From contig OW387133.1 of assembly GCA_936440205.1 (NCBI GenBank), positions 73,408,374-73,472,373 on the forward strand: 64,000 nucleotides of DNA. The letters run 5' to 3'. This document shows positions 40,358 to 50,940 of this stretch, one piece after another (position 1 is the first letter of the stretch; every line of letters starts with the position of its first letter). The notes below the pieces were generated by a model. It saw only the letters and a program-made list of their open reading frames with translations, was not told where the DNA came from and did not search any database. The DNA comes from Lepidonotus clava. Taxonomy: Eukaryota > Annelida > Polychaeta > Phyllodocida > Polynoidae. A program made the translations under genes and the position numbers.

Positions 40358-43300
40358 ATGGGGGATGAGCATACAAGGTCTGAAAGCGTAAGTGTTGCCC
40401 TTGTAAATGCTATAATTGCTTTCATCCTTCTTGCCATATTCGCCACTATTCCAATTCCACGTTATGAATTCCATTTTAACCAAACATACGATGTACAACT
40501 TTTCAATAAGAATTGTAACAAAACACAACTGCCCAAATGCAAGCTAGTTTTTAACGTGGATATCAATTTTGCTGTTTCATGTTAGGTGGGAGAGAGAGAC
40601 AGTCTGCTGAGCGTGAACACAGACCATGATTACAAATCGCTACCAAGTGAAGGTAAGGGACCAATGCTGAATGCGTGCACTAATACATAAGGTCTATGAC
40701 CTCCACGACGCGAAAATAGAAATAAAGTGAAAATAAACGAAAAGATAAGAGAAAACCTCAAAATTGGTCACATGAAAGTACCCTATTCCAAGACATACTC
40801 ACCCTTATCACTAATCTATAATAGTTACTTAAATACCCTCACATGTTGCAGGCCCATGAAATTGTGTGTTTCAATTTGCTAAGTTGATACCTATCTTTAG
40901 CCTCACAATAATTTATATACGAAGATATATATGCTTCCTGTACGGCCGATTTCTCTTAACAGGGGTGGGCAACCTAGCTGTCACATTGTCGCACAAAAAA
41001 ATAATGATAACTTATTTCCATATTCCACAATTATTCCTAAGGACGGACATAATCAGTCTGCACATATCATTACATCATCTTACAGATAGGCCTTAGTAGC
41101 TCTATAGTAATAATGAATGCACCCGCCTATACGGGACATAGGCTACACTATATATATGGACATTGGTAATTTACCCATCTCAATGCAGACGTTAACGAAT
41201 GTCCGTATTCCCACATGTGTTCATCCCTGATGGAAATAACTGGTTCTAAATATGTATGGCGATGCATACAATATTAACCTTAGCCCTGAGGTATACCCGG
41301 CACTAAAAATGTAATGATTTTAAGCTTTGCAACCAACGCTATAAAGATATGTCCTCTTGCAATTAAACCAGAATATATTTTCATTTATAGGTCGAGAAGA
41401 AATGTTTTCATCAAGACAAGTGGATCGGGATTTAAGGAGAGACAGGGTCTTGTCTTTGTATATCGTGGCGACGATGGCGCTGTTAACCACACTTCTTGTC
41501 ACCACTTTCGTGGGGGTAATTAAGAACAGCAAACCAGTTCGACTGAAGCGTCGCTTGGTAAGGTGAAATGGCATAATTACAGACATCCGTAGTTTTTGTG
41601 ATAACATGAGTAAAAATAATATGATACATGCCGCTCCTCCTTCTGCATTGCAGAAGGAGGAGCGTCATGCAAGGGCGGAAGAAATTGCAATTGTTTTAAC
41701 GCAGGGTTGGACTCCAGCTATTTTAAGAACTACGATTTTCCATGCAAACTGGAGGTGGGGATTGAGTATCAGTGGGCTACATCAGGGATATTAAAATATT
41801 CCCTTTCATAAGAATTTCATCACCTTGTAGCAGATTATAGTGATGCATATATATGTATTTGTAAACTTTCACATTATGTCATATTACAATTATAATTATA
41901 TCAACTGTACTTACTCAATAACGTAGAATATATCTTTTGCAGGATGCTATGGAAGAATATCTGGAACGCTCATCCAAACTCGTGAACACCTATGACTATG
42001 AACGCTACTGCAGAGAGAATATGGACCCAGGTGCCTGGCTCTATTTCTCGGCAGCCGCGATGACGGGCATAACCTACAAGCAAAACGAAGCATCTTTCCA
42101 GAAGATTAAGATACGTCCAAGACATATGATTGATGTCTCTCGAGTTGAGAATAACATTTCGTTGAACGTGTTTGGGCGAGAGGTTTCCCACCCTGTGGGT
42201 ATTTCCCCAATAGCTTTCCACAAGTGGGCCCACCCTGACGGTGAGCTGGCTACTGCTCGGGCTGCAGCCAGTTCTCAGGCTGTTTACATTGTCAGTGTTC
42301 ATTCTAACTTCAGGCTGGAAGAGATTAGGTCAGCAGCACCTGGAGCTGTCTTATGGCAACAGATGTACATATTTGACCATACGATGTTTACGCTTGACTT
42401 ATTGCGACGGGCCGAAATTGCAGGCTTCCAAGCAATTGTGCTTACTATTGACAAAGCCACAGAGGCAATTTCCTGGAACCGACAGAAAGGGCTAATCACC
42501 TGGCCAAAAGATTTGTATATCGCCAACTTTCAAGATATTAGTTTCTCCAAGTATAGTCCTGACATCACCTGGGAGGACGTTCGCTGGTTCTGTTCCCAGA
42601 CATCCCTTCCAGTCGTCTTGAAAGGGGTGATGACAACAGAAGACGCCGAGATGGCGGTAGAGGTGGGGGCCAAGGGAGTAATGGTATCTAACCACGGTGG
42701 CAGGTAAGATATCTTAAGAGACTTCTGTCATGTGCATCTTTTAGATTATGATTTTCACCATCAGGCCTATGGTTTATCTTGGGTTTCTATATAAAATGTG
42801 CATGGAAGTCTGTAATCTTGGAATAGAATACAGCTATTATTGTTTCAATGGAAATGTTTTCATTATAATGTTAACTTATCGTATAAAAATTTCGCCAATC
42901 TTTTGTAACGTCGTGTTTTTTTAAAAAAATTATTCCAAATTATAAACAATAATTGGTCATATAATCAGCTGATAAGATTAATATGTTATTCAGAAACCTC
43001 TACAACCCGAGTGAGTAGTATATGGAAATGGGTATAACACGATCATGATTGTATAATGCGTGATTTACTTACACCAACGATATTGACTGACTTTTTGCTT
43101 ACATGTTGTCGCTCTAAAGCGAAAGAAAAGAGATGTTATCTGCAGAATTTGTAAACCATTTTTCAGAGACCGTGCATTATGAATCACAAACACAACATAC
43201 ACAATGCTCACTAGTAAACGTGACATGGCACGTTCTCCTAACCTTTCTGATGTTTTCTCTCACAGGGTATTAGATTGTCTTCCGGCTACCATTGAGGTTT

Positions 43301-45026
43301 TACAAGAGATTGTCAAAGCTATCAATGGGCGCATAGACGTGTTTGTTGATGGTGGAATAAGAACTGGTTTAGATGTTTTCAAAGCACTGTCCAAAGGTAG
43401 GATAATGTTTTTTCTATTCACGAATAATATAAAATATAGCGGGTACACTTTTATGATATCATAACGTTGTCTTAAAGATAAGCAAATACCAATTGATAAC
43501 TCTCCTATAATGGGGCCTATTATATTAGGGGATATTCTGAAATCCATATGAGTAGTATAAACAAATAGGCAAGCTTTAACATTTTGGTGATATTTCATAA
43601 ATTTGCCAATACAGGAGTGGGTCAGTATGTATATATCTATAACAAATTTTAGAATTAAGGAAGAGGGGATGAACTGATGAACTATCCTGAACTATAGAGG
43701 TTTAATATCCATTTAACAATAGGATCCTATTTATGCTTTGCTTATAATTTAGTTCCTACAGATATTAGCTATAGCTCTAATGGCAGTCTAACTCCAATCC
43801 AATAAGTAGTTCTTCATTATGAAGAACATAACACTAGCGTGAAAGGAATTAGTTTACTAAGTCCAATGTGCAATACCGTCGCAAGAACTCCCGTTGACAA
43901 TCAACAATCCAAGGGGTAATGTCCACTCAACCACACCAAGCCAACATTCAGGATGCCTACCCACCAGTCTATCCACCTAAATTTTATGACAGAACCTAGC
44001 TTCCAGCACCGATCTTTACAGGGTGTTTAACAATTGACAGTGAGTAGCTCTCTGCTGAGTGCTGTAGCTTACAAGTGCTTACATAAGTACCATGATGCTG
44101 CCCCCTTACACTCTTCACCTGTGGTTCAAGAAGAGTTATACTCTTATATTAGCCCAGATGTTTAGTCCTACACTAGAATGGTAAAGCTGACTATGGACTG
44201 ACCACGTCAGTACAATCCTGTAAAAATAAGATCCCCACAACTGATGTGCTTCTAAAAATGTTAGCGTTGAAAAAAAAATTGATAAAGAAATACTCAAAGT
44301 GAAATCGTATACAGACGGACACATTTATAGATATGTACATTGCCTTCAATAAAGGCAAGCAGATGACAGTGATAAGTGGTAAACAGATAAGGTTGTCTAA
44401 ACCGAATTTGGATATAATTATATATAAATTATAGAAAGAATTGGAAATATAGAGCAAATAGGTATTGGCAATTATTGCCTGTTGATATACAACGTATCGA
44501 ATCATTTTCAGATTTTAAGGCAAAATTGACCACAGAAGTAATTAACAAAATTTGGAAGAAAGTACATGAAATTGGTGTCACATAGTGTATTTGTTGTTGA
44601 AAACGTTGATTGGAAACCTGCATGATTTGTAAACATGCATTTTGTGTATATTTGTACATATATTTGTATTTTGTGATATCATGAAAAGCACTGTAAAGTG
44701 ATGATATTTTGTTAAAAAAAAAAACTCGATCTAGCTAGGACGTAGCTTTAGACTGTCATAAGCTTATCACAATTATGACCACTTCAAAGATGATGGGAAC
44801 ACTTTTCATTCATTATCATGATACATTTTAATGTGTGTTTTATATAAATTCAGGAGCTAAAATGGCATTTATTGGACGGCCGATCATATGGGGGCTGGCC
44901 GAGGACGGAGAAGCAGGTGTAGCAAACATCCTCGACATTCTGAGAAAAGAGTTTGTCAACACCATGAAGTTGAGTGGCACACCAAGCCTCCAGAACATTA
45001 CCACACAAATGACATTCTCTAATTGA
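40358..45026 (+). CDS. FMN-dependent 2-hydroxyacid oxidase (HAO-like) with N-terminal membrane anchor, six exons
   Basis: Enzymes of this family oxidise L-2-hydroxyacids (glycolate, lactate, longer chains) to 2-oxoacids, passing electrons through FMN to oxygen in HAO members. Exons: 40358-40387, 40586-40652, 41391-41557, 41943-42703, 43266-43396, 44854-45026. All phases join, giving 442 residues against about 370 for human HAO1. The extra N-terminus has a membrane segment at about residues 52-76 ([20 protein letters not shown]), flanked by Arg-rich stretches. The barrel keeps Tyr122, Tyr230, Thr256, Asp258, Lys315 (VVLKG), His339 and Arg342 (SNHGGR). The loop after Asp258 differs from HAO1/glycolate oxidase: the usual Arg in the LGxR segment is replaced (EAISW), and QLD after the active-site Arg is VLD. 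There is no C-terminal SKL/SKI-type peroxisomal signal (it ends MTFSN). An orthologue of HAO1 or HAO2 or a separate clade; substrate uncertain. Confidence 0.9.
41625..41671. repeat. Strong short hairpin in the third intron of the oxidase gene
   Basis: CGCTCCTCCTTCTGCA (41632-41647) is followed, after one base, by its exact reverse complement at 41649-41664. Pairing continues outward with a few mismatches through CATG on each side. It includes an AG acceptor-like TGCAG, but the exon phases do not need it. Confidence 0.8.
43688..44214 (-). repeat. Solo-LTR-like repeat, copy 2 (diverged), inside an oxidase intron
   Basis: On the plus strand it starts TGAACTATAG and ends GTCAGTACA, so it is inverted relative to copy 1. 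The 4-base direct repeat ATCC flanks it (43684-43687 and 44215-44218). It is much more diverged than copies 1 and 3, so it is the oldest insertion. It lies in the intron between exons 5 and 6. Confidence 0.72.
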
Positions 45027-45201
45027 CGTACAACCAAATACACACAGACATTATATTATACAGTATATGCATGCATAAGAGTACGACTCGCCCAAAGCGA
45101 CATGTAACACTGTCACTCACTTGTTTGTTAAAATATGAAGATAATTATACGTACAATATGTATTTATACGTATGTAGTGATTATTTTTTGTGTCCCATAC
45201 A

Positions 45202-45207
45202 AATAAA
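45202..45207 (+). terminator. AATAAA poly(A) signal of the oxidase gene
   Basis: AATAAA lies 175 bases after the stop codon, in an AT-rich context (ACAAATAAAAAATG). Confidence 0.65.
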
Positions 45208-45328
45208 AAATGTTTTGAAAAGATCACCTACTTTGTTCAAATACAGCCTATATATGATTGTGTTTAGCCAAATCCATAGTAGTGATGACAAATAAGAGGA
45301 AATATCAACGTATGTATCACATTTATAT

Positions 45329-45866
45329 TGAACTATAGAGGTTTAATTATCCGTTTAAAGTTTATGCGTGTTTATGTTGTTGCGTTGTATAGATAATAAC
45401 TAGCTCCATTCGCAGTCTCCCTCCTCGTCGACTGCGGTCGTCCAATACATAATTATAGTTCCCTTATCATGTAAGACGTGAACACTCGTTGTGAAAGGAT
45501 TTGTTGTTTATTATCCAATGTCTAGTCGTTCCGTGACAAGAACTCGATTGACCATGATCAGTCCCGAGGTTAGAGTTCCCTCAAACACATTCAGTCAACG
45601 CTCCGCGCTCTAACACAATTTCTATATGCCTCTCTCCAGAACCTAGACTGCAGATTAAAGGTCCAACCTTCACAGGATGTTTACTCACACAGTGCTTGCA
45701 GCTACTCTGGCTAGCTAAGAGCGGAACACATTATTATGTGGTGGTACGTCACACCTTAACTCCTCCCCCATTTCACTTACTGTCAAAGTGAAACATTGGC
45801 TTACACGTGCGCTTCTAAGCTCACGTCATGCTGCCCAAACATGGACTGGCCACCCGCGTCAGTACA
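45329..45866 (-). repeat. Solo-LTR-like repeat, copy 3
   Basis: The 538-base copy starts TGAACTATAG and ends GTCAGTACA on the plus strand, and is very similar to the reverse complement of copy 1, so both are fairly young. The flanking tetramers (ATAT and ATCG) do not match. It lies just after the oxidase poly(A) signal. Confidence 0.72.
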
Positions 45867-46740
45867 ATCGACGGCGGCTAAGTTCGAGGATAGATATGGT
45901 GGTGATCGATCCTTGATTAGTGTCATAACTTTGAGTTACCTCGTCACTAAATTTTAATAATAATTTTTTTAGAATCTTCGTGTACAATGGTATCCAGCAT
46001 ATAGTAAGATGTTTCAGTTTGTTTACAATGGTATCCATCATACATCGAGATTTGTAGTTATAATTAACTTAACCAATTTTAAGGTTGAGGATCTTCCCAT
46101 TTTACAGTACTCAATTAGTCAACCAGCAGTTCGCCCATATGCAATAGTACCAGCGACATCAATACAATGTACCTTATCTGAGTACTCAATTGTCTACCTC
46201 TAAAGACCAGTATTAATAATTCACCAGTATTACCAATGCAAAAGAATTCACACATCCAGTTGACAGGTCGGCGAAGGCCTAATAAAGAGGTGATCCATAT
46301 ATATATATTAACATGAAGTTTGTCCTTTCATTTACAACAAAGCTAAGCGTTCAGCTCGTGCAGTTTTAGTTGTTCGGACTTATTTAACAACTTAGTCTTA
46401 CTACATTTGATAGGTCTCCGTCACAATCAAAGTAGGTCGACATGAGATAAGTCTTCACGACTCCCATTACTCATAGTTGTTTTTTCTTAGTTTTCGTTCC
46501 CTTTTTTCCGCACTCGTAAAGGATTAGGAATGACTAGTATGTAACCTAGTCTAATACATTTGCAATTCGTTGCACCACAACATAGCACACAAATTACATG
46601 CACAGTTTTCAAAACCTTGCCAATGAACCGAGAAGGCAGTATTTTTTCCAATTCAACAGGCAAGAGTGAACAGAAGGACTGTATCGTCTCCAAATCGACT
46701 GGGAAATAACTCACAACGCATACGGGCAAGGATTATCATG
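45867..46740. other. Non-coding stretch
   Basis: No gene is supported. Short ORFs lack family features. Confidence 0.4.
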
Positions 46741-48540
46741 ACAACTCATGATTAACAAGACAATGAGCGGATTGTGAAAATTATCATCTTGTTTACCCTA
46801 TAACGTGCAAAGTCCAAAGATTGATTATTCCACCATTTTCAAGGAATCCCGTCAACAGAATAGTATTCGTCCAAAGGGCATTACTCTAATCCCCATGGTG
46901 AGGGATGAACAAGACGTCCTCACCAGAAGAGAAAAAGAGATAGACCTATCATTCCATTACAATTGACTAGTGACCATGGGATATGCCATTCAGCTAGGCA
47001 AGGACACTTCGCTTGGAAACATTGATGAGGATGATCATGAGGTATGAAAAGACCGAAGTGTTTGGTGAACTTCCATATTTTTTTAGTGGTCAAGTCAAAA
47101 GTGGAAAGTGACAGGGGAGGATTTCTGACCCATCTGGTCCCGATTCCGAGCACCAACCCTCTGATGAAGCTCCCCATAGTTTAGGACTAGATCATAACAC
47201 CCAAACCTGGAGTTTTGAGGTAAGTAAGTCAGACAACCCTTATCTACCGAGAAGAGGGACCCAACATGTTTGGAATCCGGCAATCTTCCCGATGGACAAT
47301 AACTGGTACAGAGCCCAAATGGACGGTCAGATCGCCAACATCGGAAATGATCTCTTTTTGCATGACAACAACAGCACCTCTGTCATATCCTCAAGGAAAT
47401 TCCGTCAATGGATCACTTGTTCAGTCAAGAAGCATTGCTCCGACTACCATCGTGAAGAACCAAACGGTTCAAGCATCAATGGGGACAGACAAGTTTAAGA
47501 CGAAGTACAGGACATGTTCCCTTTGGAAACAAGCGACTCAGCTATGGAAATATCACCACATGTCAAGGACATATTCACCGGATGGCGCAGATCACGTCAA
47601 GCCACCAATGGAAGGTATCAAGGTAAGAGTCGGTCCATGTGATGCAAGGCCGTCTCAAGGTGCGGCATGGAGTATAAACCACTCGCTACCCACCATTGAG
47701 AATTCCCCCCTCCCAGACCTTCTAAGACAAGAGTCATTAGAAGTAAGAGTCGGTGATGTAGACGTAGTATTAGGTCTACAGGTGACAGCTTTCGCTTCGA
47801 ATGAACGACAATAGGTGGAAGAGAACACAAGAAGCATGTTTATCAATGCCCTTGAACATCACATATTTAGGATATATGTATGTTACTGCAAATCTTACTT
47901 TGCAAGAAAGTGACGAAGTGGACATGAATTCCAAGATGGACCAGTCTAATGAAATGACGACAAACCATTACAGGTTTTCACATAGGTTTTTCGTTATATG
48001 TACTGTCCCACACCGGAACAGCACCTACAACATATTACAATATAGCAAGTTTTAACAGTGAGAGAGAACTTCCGCGGTTTTACTACACCTTCAGATAGAA
48101 TTTCTATAGGACACCTTTCCAAAGTCGGGCACATGTCTTTTATCCCAATGGGACATAAGCAGTGACAGTGAGATATTTGGACGCCCCTGCGCGTCACAAA
48201 CACACGGTCCGTGGCATGGACATATTTACGCTTTGACTTGGAATACCCCGACCAGCGACTCTAGGTTGCGGGGCATTGATGCAGCATCTGCTCGCCCAGC
48301 AATGGTTTTAAGGTAAGTTGAGGTGTTTGAAGCAACGACACCGGTATCAGGAACAGGGTACACGCACCGTTCCGGGTTGAGCCGTCACAAGAAGGTGTTT
48401 TTATGGTAAGTTTTTGCAAAGAATGATGATGAGTTTTGTACAGAAGCCTTACTGTAACAATATTTTGGCCCCAGGTCCCTAAGAGTCGACCTGTTGCCAT
48501 GGCTTTTTGAGATGATAAGAGTAGAGGAAGACTAGCGCTA
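46741..48540 (+). pseudogene. Decayed coding-like stretch on the plus strand, possibly virus-derived
   Basis: Base composition shifts from AT-rich to balanced. Several short plus-strand open stretches have protein-like composition, including one with several Asn-x-Ser/Thr sites that resembles part of an ectodomain. It is broken in many places. No family could be named with confidence, and it is treated as a fossil next to the envelope-like ORF. It could instead be an unusual host gene with very small exons. Confidence 0.35.
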
Positions 48541-50940
48541 TACCTTCACCAGCCTATTTCTCTTTTCCCCTATAGGATTCATCATGCAATTACCATTTTA
48601 GACGGAAGGATCTACACTATTACCACAAAATCACGGTTCACCCACCACCCGGTTGACCAATGGACTCGGTAAGTGTGAATCGAGAACCAAGGATCCACCC
48701 CACAAACAGGTTGGTCAAAATTGATGAGAGAGGTAAGTACAAACCATGAAATGAAGATCTTTCAGACCTGCTTTTCCAATAACACAATTGTTTTTCAACA
48801 ACACATGCAACATGAAACATTTGTTTTTAACACAACATGCAACATGGAACATAAGTTTTTAGAGCTATTCCAGCAGCCGACCTCCATCAACAACTGAAAT
48901 ATACCCTTCCCCCCTTTGTTTTGAGGCTCCCGCCCATAGTTTTAAAGAGTACTATTTTACGGCGAGAGACCTCCCCTAGGAAGAATTATAGATGGTGTGG
49001 CGCATAACGGACCCCAACTTCCGAGAGCGTCCACCAAAGCTGACTCGCATCGTCGTGCGTTGTCTAGGTGTGGTAGGAAGGTTTCCTTCGCTACCACTTA
49101 ACATCCTAATTGTTCACTCACTCAGTTCACAGCCCGCTGATGAGATTCACATAGATGTTCTTCCAACCCTTGATTATTGTGTTCGGAGCAATCCTGCTCC
49201 CGAAATATTTTTCTACCTTCTGCCTTATTTAGCATAATCAGTAGAGCCAACTAATTGAGGTCCTTGCCCCTTTTTAGCAGGTTTTTGCGAAATTATAGAT
49301 TCATAATTACATAAATTATGTATAGTCAGCAAAACCCGATCAGCACCTTGTGAACCGAGTGGCTACTCACTAAATTCTATAATTTCTACTATTTTACCCG
49401 GGTCGAATACCCAATGGTAAACTTTCGACACAGAAATAACATCATAATTTCGACTCCAACTCTACTCACGTCAGGGTCTTTTCACAGATGCCTGTGTGAA
49501 CACATGTAACCACTTTGCATGTGACAAATCAAAAAGTAATCATATCCAGCATCTGCAGGAGTTACTTTCGCTGAGTGTTAAAACAACCCGTAATGTCCCG
49601 TCACGAAATGAGGAGATTATTTTGGCGATACCACAACCATTTTATAGCACCGTTTCTCCCATGAGGTATCACAATGGGGACGAAAAGGATGGATGACGCC
49701 TACATTCTGACCGAATGTTTTAGTATTATTACGCTAGTTCAGCATAATACGGAGCTTCTTATACTTCCCATGTATGGAAATAGTTATGTCAAATGATGCC
49801 ATTCCCAGCAGAAGTCACGGATTTGATGCGACAGAATTCTTTGAGAAGATGTGCTCCCAAAAGGGTGTCACTGACCGTACGGGGTGAGGTAACATGACGT
49901 ATACTTCAGTAGAAGATATACCGCATACCCTCTAGTTGTATTGCTAGAAGGCGGTCTTCCCCCTAAAAGCAGCAGTGTAGGACACATACTTTAGAAGTGG
50001 AATTTAGAGTATTACACTAAGCCGAGCACAGTCGTGTAATATGAAACTTACCCTGTGAGGTCTATAGATACGTGTAGACCTGGCCTACTCAAGAGCGCAT
50101 CGCTCAATTACAAACAGTTAGTACCCGAGGAAATCGTTAACAAAGTACAATTTACCCAAAGGTTGTTATTTTACTAACCCCTCGATATGTATTTTGGCAA
50201 GTCATTGCCACGATGTTAGAATAAGGGTTATTAAACAATTATTTTATAATGGCGTCGTCAATCCATCTCAGCGATAAAAGCACTTACCCTGCATCGTGAA
50301 CAAATGTGTACCCAAAAGACATTTCAACAATAGTAGGGTAACCCTGTTGATAACTCATAATTGTCTTTTGCTGATAATCCTGTGGTTTTCTTTAGTTCAG
50401 ATTCACTTCTCAATGTTTGTTGAGTGTAGTATAGGTATTGTCACATACGGTAAGGTGCCATTTCCATCGCGAGGGCAGATTCCATCTCCTCGCGTGCAGT
50501 AAGTCTTGTTCATAACTCTTGCACTGTCTTAACCGTTGTCTAACAAACACAATACAAAACACATTGTAACGCAGATTTCCCTCTCCGACCCTTTACGTCA
50601 TACACAAGGCAATATGAAGAAGTGCGTTACACACCCTATCGGCATGTTTGAGACAAATGAAGTTTTTTCCTGGATGCAGGCGTTAGGTAAGTCATTTAAA
50701 CTCGTAAACCTTTCATTTGTTCATTTTAGAGGAGTCTATTGATCCCTCCTATTTATCAAAGAGCAGTTGCTTCCTCTTGATTTTGATGAGAAGGATTGTC
50801 CACAGTTTGTACACTTTATATTTACGGCGTGACCGCCTGTCACAACCTTTTGTTCACACGTTAATTTTTTAACGAACACTAGATACCTTACAATTCTCAA
50901 TGTCGCACAATAATGATGGCTGTTCGATTATGTGTATTAT
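48541..50940. other. Unassigned stretch between the decayed region and the envelope-like ORF
   Basis: No continuous gene is visible. Strong donor-like GTAAGT motifs recur (48668, 48732, 50502, 50688), continuing a run that starts near 47218. A pyrimidine-rich tract (CCCTTCCCCCC, about 48904-48914) could be a minus-strand polypurine tract of an LTR element, but no LTR was recognised beside it. Confidence 0.35.

Noticed and set aside
41606-41794. ORF and TGCAG acceptor-like site in oxidase intron 3, considered as an extra exon
   Set aside because: Exon 3 ends and exon 4 begins in matching phase without it, and the acceptor-like site is half of a perfect hairpin.
39124-45866. The inverted repeat pair as termini of one giant DNA transposon carrying the oxidase gene
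   Set aside because: A third diverged copy with its own 4-base duplication lies inside, and copy 1 also has its own duplication, so each is a separate insertion.
46920-47283. Minus-strand ORFs in the decayed block
   Set aside because: Composition is less protein-like than the plus strand and no domain was recognised.
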